Shown in pieces: positions 52,721 to 62,746 of a DNA stretch of 64,000 nucleotides. The DNA lies in NCBI GenBank assembly GCA_963816985.1, contig CAWFMF010000004.1:1364001-1428000 (forward strand), given 5' to 3'. Positions within the stretch are counted from its first letter, which is position 1. Each line of letters opens with the position of its first letter. The translations under genes and the position numbers were made by a program. Below the pieces are notes generated by a model that saw only the letters and a list, made by a program, of their open reading frames with translations, made no database searches and was not told the origin of the DNA. Origin of the DNA: JAIVJM01 sp963816985. Lineage in GTDB: Bacteria > Acidobacteriota > Blastocatellia > Pyrinomonadales > Pyrinomonadaceae.

Positions 52721-53716
52721 ATGACAGAGACACTCAAAGATTCATACGGGCGGGCCATCCGAGACCTCCGCGTGTCGGTGACCGACAGGTGTAACTTCCG
52801 CTGCTTCTACTGCCTGCCGCACGGCGAGCCGCCCGCCGGGCCGAAGGACTCGATGCTCTCCTACGAGGAGATCGAGTTCGCCGTCTCGGTCTTCGTCTCG
52901 CTCGGCGTCGAGAAGGTTCGACTGACGGGCGGCGAGCCGATGCTCCGCCGCGACATCGAGACGCTCGTCCAGAAGCTCGCGCGCGTCGAGGGAATCAAAG
53001 ACCTCGCGCTCACCACCAACGCCTTCAACCTCGCGGAGCGCGCCGCCGGGCTCAAAGCCGCCGGGCTCGACCGCGTGACCGTCAGCCTCGACAGCCTGCG
53101 GCCCGACTCCTTCCTCCGGATGACCGGCGTCAACATGCTCCCGCAGGTGCTCGAAGGCATCCGCGCCGCACGGCGCGTCGGCCTCACTCCCGTCAAGGTC
53201 AACGCCGTCATCGTGCGCGGCCACAACGAAGACGAAGTCGCCGACATGGCCGCCCTCGCGCGCGAGCAAGACCTCTCGATGCGCTTCATCGAGTACATGC
53301 CTCTGGACTCCGGCCACGGCTGGACGCGCGAGCAAGTCGTCTCCGGCGCGGAGATTCGCGCCCGCGTCAACGAGCGTTTCCTCCTCGTCGCCAAGCGCAC
53401 CGAGCGCGGCTCCGAGACCGCCACGCGCTACCGCTTCGCCGACGGCGCGGCGGGCGAAATCGGCATCATCGCGCCCGTCACCGAGCCCTTCTGCGGGGCC
53501 TGCTCGCGCGTCCGCCTGACCGCCGACGGGCAGATCAGGACGTGCCTCTTCTCGAAGGTCGAACACTCTCTGCGCGACGTCATCCGCGCCGGGGCCTCGC
53601 GCGCCGAGGTCGCCGACTACATCCGCGGCGTGGCCGAGAAGAAGGAGCCCCGCCACTACATCAACGAGACATTCTTCGAGCAGCCCGCGCGCACGATGAG
53701 CCTCATCGGCGGCTAA
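52721..53716 (+). CDS. moaA: GTP 3',8-cyclase MoaA (molybdenum cofactor)
   Basis: The protein has 331 residues. The radical-SAM cluster motif is TDRCNFRCFYC; KVRLTGGEPMLRRD is the SAM-binding GGE. The C-terminal cluster is FCGACSRVRLTADGQIRTCLF, and the protein ends with the required double Gly tail (SLIGG). It turns GTP into 3',8-cyclo-GTP, the first step of molybdopterin synthesis. It stands alone; the other moa genes are not in the window. Confidence 0.95.
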   Translation: MTETLKDSYGRAIRDLRVSVTDRCNFRCFYCLPHGEPPAGPKDSMLSYEEIEFAVSVFVSLGVEKVRLTGGEPMLRRDIETLVQKLARVEGIKDLALTTNAFNLAERAAGLKAAGLDRVTVSLDSLRPDSFLRMTGVNMLPQVLEGIRAARRVGLTPVKVNAVIVRGHNEDEVADMAALAREQDLSMRFIEYMPLDSGHGWTREQVVSGAEIRARVNERFLLVAKRTERGSETATRYRFADGAAGEIGIIAPVTEPFCGACSRVRLTADGQIRTCLFSKVEHSLRDVIRAGASRAEVADYIRGVAEKKEPRHYINETFFEQPARTMSLIGG

Positions 53717-53730
53717 ACGGCGCCAGAAAT

Positions 53731-53779
53731 AAACGCGGCCCGCGCGGCTCATCAAGAGAGATGAACTGCGCGGGCCGCG
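53731..53779. terminator. Hairpin between moaA and the LysM gene
   Basis: CGCGGCCCGCGC and GCGCGGGCCGCG with further GGCTCATC/GATGAACT pairing inside form a long stem between convergent genes. Confidence 0.65.
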
Positions 53780-53813
53780 AAGTGTTTGGCCCTTGCCCGT
53801 TCGGTGGCAGGTG

Positions 53814-54197
53814 TTACTTGCGCGGGATGCGCAGGGTCTGGCCGGGGAAAATCTTGTCGGGGTCGTCGAGCTGGTCGCGGTTGGCCTCGAAGATTTCGCG
53901 CCACGCGACTCCGAACTTCTTGCCGATGGCGCTCAGGGTGTCGCCCTTCTCGACGGTGTGGCTTGCCTCGCCGCCGCCCGCGTTGGCGGAGCCGACCTCG
54001 ATGTTGAGGACGAGGTCGCCGGCGCGCATGTCCGGGTCAATGCGGCTGTACTCGTCCCAGATTTTCTGCTTGGCCTCTTCGCTCGGCGCGGTGCCGCTCA
54101 TGCGCAGCACGTCGCCGTCTTCCTGCACCGAGAGGTTGCTGACGCCGTGCTGGTTGGCGAGGTCAACGAGCGGTTGATACTTATCTCTGACGGACAT
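53814..54197 (-). CDS. BON-LysM protein (LysM peptidoglycan-binding)
   Basis: The protein has 127 residues. Residues ~1-70 form a BON-like domain (NLSVQEDGDVLRMSGTAPSEEAKQKIWDEY) and ~78-125 a LysM domain (SHTVEKGDTLSAIGKKFGVAWREIFEANRD, PDKIFPGQTLRIP). It resembles YgaU/Kbp, a cytoplasmic K+-binding BON-LysM protein, and has no signal peptide. It follows the BON lipoprotein gene with a 16-base gap. Confidence 0.85.
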   Translation of the reverse strand: MSVRDKYQPLVDLANQHGVSNLSVQEDGDVLRMSGTAPSEEAKQKIWDEYSRIDPDMRAGDLVLNIEVGSANAGGGEASHTVEKGDTLSAIGKKFGVAWREIFEANRDQLDDPDKIFPGQTLRIPRK

Positions 54198-54213
54198 AAT
54201 TCGTGCTCCCTTC

Positions 54214-54576
54214 CTACTTGATGTTCATCTGGTTGTTGGCCTTGCGCGGGTTGGCCTCGTTGACGGCCTTCATCGCGTCCTGCAACTTGGCGCGCGGGAT
54301 GTCGCCCTTGAGCGTGACCTCGCCGTTCGAGACTTCGACCGTGATGCCCGTCACGTTGTACTTCGTGAGGTTCGCCTGCACCGTGTTCTTCAAGGCCGTG
54401 TCGGGCGCGATGCTCGGCGCGGGCGCGGGCGTCGGCGTCATCACCGTGGCCATGTTGGTGTTGCTGACGTTCGTGTTGTTCGTGTTCCCGCCGCCTTTGC
54501 ACGAGGCGGCCCCCACAACCAGAAGGGACGCGAGGCCTGCGACCAGAAACTTATTCTTCGCGGTTTTCACCTGCAT
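54214..54576 (-). CDS. BON-domain lipoprotein
   Basis: The protein has 120 residues. The signal ends in the lipobox VVGAASC, so the mature protein is lipidated at Cys-26. An Asn/Thr/Pro-rich linker (NTNNTNVSNTNMATVMTP) leads to one BON domain (KNTVQANLTKYNVTGITVEV, GEVTLKGDIPRAKLQDAMKAV). BON domains bind phospholipid at the envelope (compare OsmY). It is co-directional with the BON-LysM gene, as an envelope-stress-type pair. Confidence 0.85.
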   Translation of the reverse strand: MQVKTAKNKFLVAGLASLLVVGAASCKGGGNTNNTNVSNTNMATVMTPTPAPAPSIAPDTALKNTVQANLTKYNVTGITVEVSNGEVTLKGDIPRAKLQDAMKAVNEANPRKANNQMNIK

Positions 54577-54668
54577 GAATACTAGACTCCTTTCGAATCC
54601 TGTTCATATTTCGTGGGCAAATTGTTAGGGGCTTTGCGTGTCGAGAGTGTCGTTTACCCGTGGCTTGT

Positions 54669-54697
54669 TTGTCAATCCCCCACGCGGGCGGTACACT
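54669..54697 (+). promoter_or_regulatory. Promoter of thiC
   Basis: TTGTCA (54,669-54,674), a 17-base spacer and TACACT (54,692-54,697) predict a start near 54,704, just before the TPP aptamer. Confidence 0.65.
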
Positions 54698-54714
54698 CCG
54701 CTTGCAAAAACATA

Positions 54715-54806
54715 ACGGGGGAGCCGCAGCGAGCAGAGAAGGCGGCTGAGAGTCACCGGCGGGTGAGACCCTTTGAACCTGATGCGGTTAGTACCGCCGA
54801 AGGGAG
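54715..54806 (+). ncRNA. TPP (THI-box) riboswitch
   Basis: The conserved core is present in order: GGGGAGCC, GGCTGAGAG, GAGACCCTTTGAACCTGATG, GGTTAGTACCGCCGAAGGGA. It binds thiamine pyrophosphate and lies in the thiC leader, followed by a terminator-like hairpin. Confidence 0.95.
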
Positions 54807-54814
54807 GCCGAAAG

Positions 54815-54854
54815 AGACCGTTTTCCGACCTTCTCGGTGTGGAGCGGTCTTTTC
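54815..54854 (+). terminator. Riboswitch-controlled terminator before thiC
   Basis: AGACCG (54,815) pairs with CGGTCT (54,845-54,850), with inner CCGA/TCGG pairing, followed by TTTTCG. Its place 9 bases after the aptamer suggests transcription termination when TPP is bound. Confidence 0.65.
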
Positions 54855-54898
54855 GTTTGCGGGGCCGAAGGCGTCGGCCCGAAGAAAGCGAGCACGCG

Positions 54899-56836
<1,938 letters not shown>

Positions 56837-56866
56837 AGCGAGGGCTTTGGTCGGACGCTCAAAGAG

Positions 56867-56908
56867 AAGACGGCGCGCGTGGTTTTCGAAAACCACGCGC
56901 GCCGTCTT
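56867..56908. terminator. Perfect 42-bp palindromic terminator of thiC
   Basis: AAGACGGCGCGCGTGGTTTT is followed by its exact complement, centred on TTCGAA, then TTTCG. It serves thiC and the converging gene ending at 56,939. Confidence 0.85.
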
Positions 56909-56938
56909 TCGTGAGCCTTGAGTTTCTGTCGCCCGAAT

Positions 56939-57568
56939 TTATTCCGGCGTCGGGGTCTGGCGCGCGCCGGACGTGTTCTCGATGGTGTCCTTCTTGGCGT
57001 TGGGGTCGTCCTTCTTGCGGACGTAGATTGCGCCGCGCTGGACGAGCCCGGCCTTCTTGGCGAGCGCGTGGGTGACCGAGTCGAGTTCGTCCCGGTTCTT
57101 GAGCTTGAACTGCGTGACGCCCTCGGCGTCGGTGTCGGGGTCTCGGTACTGGATGGTCAGGAACTCGTACTTCTTCTTGAAGAGCATGCCGGGCAGAGCG
57201 AGGATGCCGACCGTGCCGAGGAGGATGCTTTGAGTCCCCGGCCCCATCGTCCTCCGCTCTTCGGTGTCGGCGAAGGTCACGAGGACGGCCTCGTAGGCGA
57301 TGGAGACTATCTCGCGCTCGTTCTTGTCGAGGAAGATGAGACGCTGGTTGCGCTCGTCGAAGGCGAGCATCCCCTCCTGCTTCTTGCGGTAGCCGAGGTA
57401 GCCGCCCATGTACTTCGCCTTGATGACCTTCGGCGGGGCCGGGGGCGTCGCGGTTCTGGCGTTCTCCTCGTCGGGCGTTTCGACGGCGCGCGGCCTCTGC
57501 GCCGGGACGGCGACCGCCAGGACGGCGAGGACGAGCGTCACCGCAAGCAGTTTTTGCAGGATTTTCAT
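56939..57568 (-). CDS. Secreted protein of unknown function
   Basis: The protein has 209 residues. The signal peptide is MKILQKLLAVTLVLAVLAVAVPAQ. The mature part has a beta-rich stretch (KYMGGYLGYRKKQEGMLAFD, LIFLDKNEREIVSIAYEAVL) that resembles a PH-like or GRAM-like fold. A short hydrophobic loop (SILLGTVGILALPGMLF) is followed by KYEFLTIQYRDPDTDAEGVTQ. The final residues are Lys/Asp-rich and disordered. No family is assigned. Confidence 0.7.
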   Translation of the reverse strand: MKILQKLLAVTLVLAVLAVAVPAQRPRAVETPDEENARTATPPAPPKVIKAKYMGGYLGYRKKQEGMLAFDERNQRLIFLDKNEREIVSIAYEAVLVTFADTEERRTMGPGTQSILLGTVGILALPGMLFKKKYEFLTIQYRDPDTDAEGVTQFKLKNRDELDSVTHALAKKAGLVQRGAIYVRKKDDPNAKKDTIENTSGARQTPTPE

Positions 57569-57619
57569 GAGGATTTCCCTTCTCTAACGGAATTCACGGA
57601 ATTCGAGGCGGAAGCAATA

Positions 57620-58237
57620 TTACAGACGCACGCCGCCGAGCGTGCGTTGCCAGATAAGAGATTTCTTCAGCACGCAGAGCCGCTGCCGCTCGGCGGGCGA
57701 GCAGGACGGCTCCAACTGCTCGATGATGGTTTCGACGAGCGGGACGGCGAATTCCCCGGCGTGCGCGACGACCTGCGAGTAGTAATGGAGCTGCACGGCC
57801 CCGCCCGGCCCCGTCGCGTGGAACGTGTAGACCTCTTCGTCCGAAAGGCGGAAAACGTCCTGACCCACGGGGACGACGCGGCGCGGGACGCCCTGACGGC
57901 CCGACCAGCCGCGACCGCCTTGACCGGCGCGCACGCGCCAGCCGAGGAGGAGGATGCCGAGCAGCACTCCCTGCTCGTTGAGGTAGTCCGGGCTCAAGAC
58001 CTTTAGCTCTTCGCGCGACGAAAGGCGCGGCCCGAAGTTGCCGTACTCCGGGTTCAGAAGCTGCGTGTCGTAGACGACGCCGACGGCCTCCTCGCCTTCC
58101 TCGACGGGGACTGCGACGAACTGCGCGAACCCGTAGTCGTCCGCCGACGGCGGCGCGTCCGCGTCGAGCCGGTCAATCACCCGCCCCACGTAGTCCACGT
58201 GCGAATTCGATTTGACGATCTTGGCGATGCGGGACAT
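57620..58237 (-). CDS. HAS-barrel-like protein, possible NurA/HerA-system component
   Basis: The protein has 205 residues. The start MSRIAKIVKSNSHVDYVGRVIDR and YGFAQFVAVPVEEGEEAVGVVYDTQLLNPEYG resemble the HAS-barrel region found at the N-terminus of HerA-type ATPases. Then come LNEQGVLLGILLLGW and a helical C-terminus (VETIIEQLEPSCSPAERQRL). A NurA-type nuclease gene lies 1.3 kb away on the same strand, supporting a DNA-processing link. A HerA ATPase is not in the window. The assignment is tentative. Confidence 0.55.
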   Translation of the reverse strand: MSRIAKIVKSNSHVDYVGRVIDRLDADAPPSADDYGFAQFVAVPVEEGEEAVGVVYDTQLLNPEYGNFGPRLSSREELKVLSPDYLNEQGVLLGILLLGWRVRAGQGGRGWSGRQGVPRRVVPVGQDVFRLSDEEVYTFHATGPGGAVQLHYYSQVVAHAGEFAVPLVETIIEQLEPSCSPAERQRLCVLKKSLIWQRTLGGVRL

Positions 58238-58240
58238 GAC

Positions 58241-58352
58241 GATTTTGGATTTCGGATTTTAGATTTTGGATTGACGGCAGTCAGCCTTCAAGCGAAGACC
58301 GGAGGCCGAAGGCTCTTCTAATCGCAAATCCAAAATCCAAAATCTAAAATGG
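58241..58352. repeat. Inverted AATCCAAAATC repeat
   Basis: GATTTTGGATTTCGGATTTT (58,241) and further GATTTTGGATT units face AATCCAAAATCCAAAATC at 58,327-58,345. The inner stretch holds GACCGGAGGCCGAAGG. It fills the gap between two minus-strand genes and forms the upstream gene's last codons. Confidence 0.8.
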
Positions 58353-58913
58353 ACTTGTGCGCGTCCACTCCGGCACTTTGTAGAGTATCCACCAGAGGAC
58401 GAGGTGCGCGCAGAGGAGGACGACGCCGAGCACGACGCCGAGCGCGGAGGCGCGGCCCCCGCCGACGTGCGGCGCGCGGTAGGCGCGCACCAGCCCGATG
58501 CCGCCCATCAGGAGCGCCCCCGGACAGAAGAGGATGCCGACGTAAGGGACGAGCGCGTAGGTGACGAAGGCCAGCGCCGTGGTCGAAGCTCCGTTCAAGT
58601 TCCTCGAAGGCATGACTTCCCTCCGCTGCCTTGCGACCGTGCGCGCGACCCTCGCACGCCGCGCCGCCCTCCCGCCACCCGCCACGAACCGCGCCGCCTC
58701 ATTTGCTCGCCCCGCATCTGAAGCACTACCGGCGGCGGGCCTCCGTTCGTACCTGTACGAAGCGCGCACGGAATCGGTCGGGAAGTAATCCCCCTCCAGA
58801 CCCCGCCCGCACGTCGCGCAGAAACGAGCGGACGTGCGTCGCGACTCGGCCCCGCACGCCGGGCACTTGCGGGTTTGCTGCTCTAAACCGGCATCTTCCT
58901 TTTGAGGTAACAT
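58344..58913 (-). CDS. Zinc-ribbon membrane protein
   Basis: The protein has 189 residues. The N-terminal zinc ribbon is RKCPACGAESRRTSARFCATCGRG. An Ala/Arg-rich linker is followed by two membrane helices (LAFVTYALVPYVGILFCPGALLMGGIGLV and ALGVVLGVVLLCAHLVLWWIL). It resembles the 45,338 product in design. It is co-directional with the HAS-barrel-like gene. The function is unknown. Confidence 0.68.
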   Translation of the reverse strand: MLPQKEDAGLEQQTRKCPACGAESRRTSARFCATCGRGLEGDYFPTDSVRASYRYERRPAAGSASDAGRANEAARFVAGGGRAARRARVARTVARQRREVMPSRNLNGASTTALAFVTYALVPYVGILFCPGALLMGGIGLVRAYRAPHVGGGRASALGVVLGVVLLCAHLVLWWILYKVPEWTRTSPF

Positions 58914-58962
58914 CTCCGCCCCGTCAATTCCCGCGCGGGTTGTGTGTTTGCCTTCGACGGCT

Positions 58963-59199
58963 TCAGGCTCTGGAAGACGAAAGCAATGCCCTCTCGACCT
59001 CCTGCGGCAGTTTCAAGGCGTGGAAGCGCCGCGCCTCGAAGGCGTAGTCCTCTCCGCTCTCGTCAACGACGCGGAGGAGTCCGTGCGCCGCGGCCTCTTC
59101 GTCGGGGACGACGCGGTACAGCTTCCCCACTTCGAGCGACGCCGGATAGCCCTCGTTATCGAGGCAGACGGCGAAAATCATGTTGCTTGCCTTCTTCAT
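58963..59199 (-). CDS. Small conserved-looking protein
   Basis: The protein has 78 residues: MIFAVCLDNEGYPASLEVGKLYRVVPDEEAAAHGLLRVVDESGEDYAFEARRF, a compact beta-barrel-like domain with no signal. Its ATG overlaps the stop of the 59,196-59,345 gene (ATGA), so the two are probably translated together. Confidence 0.65.
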   Translation of the reverse strand: MKKASNMIFAVCLDNEGYPASLEVGKLYRVVPDEEAAAHGLLRVVDESGEDYAFEARRFHALKLPQEVERALLSSSRA

Positions 59200-59345
59200 C
59201 GGTCGTCGAGAAACGGTAACTTCAGCTTGAACTCTTTCCTGCCGACGCCGTGCGCCTCGTACCAGTGTACTTCCGCCAGTCGTATCGTACCATCAAAGAG
59301 CCGCACGCGAGCAACGCCCTTCAGCTTCCGCCAGACGCAGCGCAC
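59196..59345 (-). CDS. Tiny protein coupled to the 58,963 gene
   Basis: There are 49 codons from a GTG: MRCVWRKLKGVARVRLFDGT, then IRLAEVHWYEAHGVGRKEFK and LKLPFLDDR. The basic beta-like pattern and the 4-base overlap with the next gene's start support it as real. No function is known. Confidence 0.5.
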   Translation of the reverse strand: MRCVWRKLKGVARVRLFDGTIRLAEVHWYEAHGVGRKEFKLKLPFLDDR

Positions 59346-59353
59346 TAATCGCC

Positions 59354-59562
59354 GGAGCCCTGAAAGGGCTCAAGATAATAGCCGGGGGCAAGCGAACGAC
59401 AGTGAGCGACGCCCCCGGTCACGGCGCGAATTTTTATCTCGACCCTGAAGGGGTCGAAGCTTGGGTGCGACCCTTTCAGGGTCGGAATCATTAACTCGAC
59501 TTGACCGGGGGCGGCGCTCTTCGAGCTTGCCCCCGGCTATTGTCTTTGTCCCCTTCGGGGAC
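59354..59562. repeat. Composite palindromic repeat, copy 3
   Basis: The order is the same as in the 45,096 copy: GGAGCCCTGAAAGGGCTC, ATAATAGCCGGGGGCAAGC, GCCCCCGGT, then TCGACCCTGAAGGGGTCGA facing GCGACCCTTTCAGGGTCG, then ACCGGGGGCGGCG, GCTTGCCCCCGGCTATTG and GTCCCCTTCGGGGAC. It lies between the tiny gene and the NurA gene. Confidence 0.85.
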
Positions 59563-59581
59563 GGGCTGTTGAGACACGCGC

Positions 59582-60802
59582 TCAACGGCGTCGCCCCTTG
59601 CTGGCGGCCTTGCGGGAGATGCGGAAGGCGAAGCTGTTCTGGTCGGCGAAGTCCTGCATGGCGCGCAGGAATTGTTCGCGGTCGCGGGCGGTCATCACCG
59701 CCGCCTCGTCCGCCGTCTCGATGGCGTAGGGGTAGCCGTTGCCGACGACGCACTCGGCGCGCACGGCGTCCACGGCCTCTTCGAGCAGTCCCGCCGCCTG
59801 CACCCACGCGGGGATGTCGAGGCGGGCGGGCGCGCCGTCGCCGGTCGTCTGCAAGTAGACGAAGCCGACTAAAGGCTCGCCGCGCGCGTCGTAGAACTGC
59901 TCCGAGAGATTCGTGCGCTGGCAGTGCCAGAAGATGGTGCGGTCGCCCCAGGACGTGAGCAGCGGCGCGTTATCGTCCGATGCCGACGGGGCGCGCAAGA
60001 CCTGCGCGTCGTAGACGGCGGTGTGCGGAAAACTTTCGTCGAGCGCTTCGATGAGGTCGCGGAGGTCGGGCGCGTAGGATTGGTCTATGAAGCCGACGAC
60101 CGGCACTTCGGTCTCGCGCGAGAGGCGGACGAGTTTGACGAGCGCCTCGGAGTAGTGCCGGGCGAACTGGACGACGGCATCCTTGCGCCGCGAGGAGAAG
60201 AGCAGCGTGCCGTCGAGGAAGGCGAGTGGCATCCGCTCGCCGCGCGCGCGCCAGCCCTCTTTGCGTTCGAGGAAGCGGCAGATGGTCTCGGCCTCAAGCT
60301 CGAAGCGTCGGTAGCCGATGACCTGCTCCGGGCTCTCGTAGGCGCGGTCGCCTTCGAGCAGCTCGCCGGGCGTGATGACGCGAATCTCAACGTCCTTCTT
60401 GTACTCGCCTTCGAGCGTGTGCGAGTTCTCGAACGAGGCGACCTGCACGGCGGCGACCGGCATCGAGACCTCTCGACCGGGGAAAATCTGACTCCCGTCG
60501 GCGGCGAAAGTCGTGCGGCCCGTGAGCACTCCGAGCGCCCACCGCCGCGCCTCCTCGTGCGAGCCCCAAGCCTTGCCGAAGGGGACGACGACGCCCCGCG
60601 CCGCGTCCAGCTCGTCCGAAGGAAACGTCACGCGCGAGGCGGGCGCGCCCGACGACGCCTTCACCTCCGCCGCGCTTCTCATGCCGAGCGCGCGCAGACG
60701 CGCCGCCGCCTCGCCCACCTCGTCGCGCAACGTGCGCTCGAAGTCAACGAACTCTTCGCGCCGCTCCGCGAGCGCGCTGGCGAGATGGTGTCGGTAAAGC
60801 AT
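59582..60802 (-). CDS. nurA: NurA-type 5'-3' nuclease
   Basis: The protein has 406 residues from the ATG at 60,802. A longer in-frame start would translate the ATGATGAATG repeat (IHHSSLIIHH) and is rejected. The NurA domain shows FAADGSQIFPGRE and PLAFLDGTLLF (catalytic Asp residues with Gly), VVGFIDQSYAPDLRDLI, and FVYLQTTGDGAPARLDIPAWV. NurA works with the HerA ATPase in end resection and in some anti-phage systems; HerA is not here. The C-terminus is basic (SRKAASKGRRR). Confidence 0.8.
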   Translation of the reverse strand: MLYRHHLASALAERREEFVDFERTLRDEVGEAAARLRALGMRSAAEVKASSGAPASRVTFPSDELDAARGVVVPFGKAWGSHEEARRWALGVLTGRTTFAADGSQIFPGREVSMPVAAVQVASFENSHTLEGEYKKDVEIRVITPGELLEGDRAYESPEQVIGYRRFELEAETICRFLERKEGWRARGERMPLAFLDGTLLFSSRRKDAVVQFARHYSEALVKLVRLSRETEVPVVGFIDQSYAPDLRDLIEALDESFPHTAVYDAQVLRAPSASDDNAPLLTSWGDRTIFWHCQRTNLSEQFYDARGEPLVGFVYLQTTGDGAPARLDIPAWVQAAGLLEEAVDAVRAECVVGNGYPYAIETADEAAVMTARDREQFLRAMQDFADQNSFAFRISRKAASKGRRR

Positions 60803-60809
60803 GAAAGAG

Positions 60810-60893
60810 AAATGATGAATGATGAGTGATGAATGATGAATAAGAGGCAAGTTGCCTTTCATTCATCATTCATCATTCCGCATTCATCATTTA
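60810..60893. repeat. Inverted ATGATGAATG repeat upstream of nurA
   Basis: The left arm (from 60,810, AAATGATGAATGATGAGTGA) faces ATTCATCATTCATCATTCCG (60,861 on). The loop holds AGGCAAGTTGCCT. The right arm is identical over 33 bases to that at 24,529-24,561. Confidence 0.85.
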
Positions 60894-61406
60894 TTTTCCC
60901 TTCTGGATGCGCGCGAACTGCTCCATGGAGTAGGAGTAGCGCGTCGTCTTGAGGCGGTCGTTGACGAAGGTGTAGCCGAGACCGTCTTTCGTGTTCATGA
61001 AGAAGTCCACCTGATCTTTGGACTGGCGGTCGTAGTCCTTGTTGTTGACGAGGTTCAGAGACTCCGGCGTGTCCGTCGCGTTCGTGTGTTGGAGGACGAT
61101 CTGCAAGACCGTGCCTTCCAGCTCCGGCGCGAGCTTCTTGGCGGCGACGAATTTCGGCGTCACGAAAAAGATCGTCACCTGCCCGCCCGCGACGTTGAAG
61201 TGCAGCGTGCCGTTGTCGTTGAAGTGGTCAGCCGTCGGCACGCCGAGCACGCGCTCCACGTCCGCGCGCTTCGAGACGAACGGCTCCAAGCCCTTCCATG
61301 TGGCCGCCTGCGCCGCCTGCGCCGCGAGCGCCAGCAAGACGAAGGCGACGGCAAAACTCCTGATCGCGCCCCGCGCCTGCGGGCGAAAAAAATTCGGGTT
61401 GTTCAT
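60891..61406 (-). CDS. Secreted protein of unknown function
   Basis: The protein has 171 residues from the ATG at 61,406. The signal peptide is AIRSFAVAFVLLALAAQAAQA. The mature domain begins WKGLEPFVSKRADVERVLGVPT and contains NGTLHFNVAGGQVTIFFV and NNKDYDRQSKDQVDFFMNTKDG. The pattern (first helix, VLG.P.., beta sheet) recalls SmpA/BamE-like small domains, but I cannot confirm it. The stop codon lies inside the adjacent repeat. Confidence 0.68.
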   Translation of the reverse strand: MNNPNFFRPQARGAIRSFAVAFVLLALAAQAAQAATWKGLEPFVSKRADVERVLGVPTADHFNDNGTLHFNVAGGQVTIFFVTPKFVAAKKLAPELEGTVLQIVLQHTNATDTPESLNLVNNKDYDRQSKDQVDFFMNTKDGLGYTFVNDRLKTTRYSYSMEQFARIQKGK

Positions 61407-61427
61407 GCGGAGGATGCTAACGCTAAG

Positions 61428-61515
61428 GAAGTTCAAAGTTCAAGGTTTAAAGTTCAAAGTCGAAGACAAGAGCTTTGCCTTCGACTTTGAACTTTGAACT
61501 TTGAACCTTGAACTC
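61428..61515. repeat. Inverted TTCAAAG heptamer repeat
   Basis: GAAGTTCAAAGTTCAAGGTT (61,428) and its continuation are complementary to 61,479-61,515 (CTTTGAACTTTGAACCTTGA). Each arm is made of 7-base units TTCAAAG. It fills the gap between two minus-strand genes. Confidence 0.85.
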
Positions 61516-61519
61516 CGTC

Positions 61520-62746
61520 CTACTTGGCGAAGGGCCGGACGCGCTCGGCGGACTCTTTGAAGTATTCGTCGGCGGGCGCGAGTTTGAGGCCCTGCTCGTA
61601 GGCGGCGAGGGCTTTGGCGTACTGCTTTGTGGTCTCGTAGGCGAAGCCGAGTTCGCGGAAGACTTCGACGTTATCGGGCGTCTTGGCCGAGGCGCGTTCG
61701 AGCGCGGCGATGGCCTTCGGGTAGTTCTTGGCGCGCGAGTGAGAGAAGCCCAAGAGGTAGAGCGTCGTCCCCTGCGCGCTGTCTTTGGCAGCGACCGCTT
61801 CGAGCGCCCCCGCCGCACGCACGTACTGATTCGAGTAGATGAGCGCCTGCGCGAGCAGCAAGGCGGAGTCCTCGTCGTTGCGCAAGCGGACGAGCGATTC
61901 GGCGGCGCGCACGGCGGCGAGGTAGTCGGCGTCGGCCTTCGGCCCGGCGGCTGCCGCCTGCGCGCGGCGCAGGTACGAGTGTGCGAGGAGCGTCCACCCC
62001 TGCGCCAGTCGCGGGTCGTTGAGCGTGGCGCGGTTCAGCATGTTGATGGTCGTCGTGTAGTCCTTGCGGTCGAAGGCGAGGCGGCCCAGATAGAAGAGCG
62101 CGCCCGTGTTCTTCGGGTCGGCCTTGACGGCGGCGTTGAAGGAACGCTCGGCGTCCGCGAGCTTCTTCGTGTTGTACTCGGCGAGGCCGCGCGAGTAGAG
62201 CAGTCGCGCGTCCGGCGCAGCGCCCGTGCGCGAAGTCGCCTTGACGAGCAGCGGGAGCGCCTGCTCGTACTGCTCCGTCCTCATGTAGGCTTCACTCAGG
62301 GCGTCGGCGGTCGGCACGTCCTCCTCGCCCGCCGCGCGCTGGAGGTCGAGAGCGCGCTGCAAGTCGGCGGCGGCCTCGGCGAACTGCTTCAACTCAATCT
62401 CGGCGAAGCCCGCGATCTTCCACGCCTCGGAGTTCTTCGCGTCGGCGGCGGCGATCTGCTTCGCCTCGCGCAACGCCGCCTCGTACTGCTTCTGCTGGAA
62501 GAGCGAGAAGGCGTGGGCCGTCGTCCCCTGCGCGCCGGAAGCCTGCGGGGCGGCAGCAGTAGGGCGCGGCGCGGGAGTGCCGCCGGCGTCGTCGCGGCTC
62601 ACGGCTGGCGAGGGCGCGGGCTGCGAAGGGTTGACGCGGCGCGGGCGCGTCGCCCCCGATTGCGCGAACGTCGAAGAAGCAGCGGCAGCCCCGCCGACGA
62701 AGAGCGCGAGCGCGATGATGTTCAAGCCGAGTTTTATTTTCATCAT
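61520..62746 (-). CDS. Secreted tetratricopeptide-repeat protein
   Basis: The protein has 408 residues. The signal peptide is LGLNIIALALFVGGAAAASSTFAQ. A Pro/Ala-rich linker (VNPSQPAPSPAVSRDD) is followed by some eight TPR pairs (AHAFSLFQQKQYEAALREAK, GALFYLGRLAFDRKDYTTTI, VFRELGFAYETTKQYAKALA). It is a periplasmic scaffold with no catalytic domain. It is the last gene of the minus-strand run and shares its upstream region with the BlaI-like operon on the other strand. Confidence 0.8.
   Translation of the reverse strand: MMKIKLGLNIIALALFVGGAAAASSTFAQSGATRPRRVNPSQPAPSPAVSRDDAGGTPAPRPTAAAPQASGAQGTTAHAFSLFQQKQYEAALREAKQIAAADAKNSEAWKIAGFAEIELKQFAEAAADLQRALDLQRAAGEEDVPTADALSEAYMRTEQYEQALPLLVKATSRTGAAPDARLLYSRGLAEYNTKKLADAERSFNAAVKADPKNTGALFYLGRLAFDRKDYTTTINMLNRATLNDPRLAQGWTLLAHSYLRRAQAAAAGPKADADYLAAVRAAESLVRLRNDEDSALLLAQALIYSNQYVRAAGALEAVAAKDSAQGTTLYLLGFSHSRAKNYPKAIAALERASAKTPDNVEVFRELGFAYETTKQYAKALAAYEQGLKLAPADEYFKESAERVRPFAK

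Noticed and set aside
54773..54898. Upstream in-frame start of thiC
   Set aside because: It lies in the TPP aptamer and its terminator hairpin; the ATG at 54,899 follows these.
60803..60862. Longer N-terminus of the NurA-like protein (IHHSSLIIHH)
   Set aside because: It is translation of the ATGATGAATG repeat, not protein-like; the ATG at 60,802 starts the conserved part.
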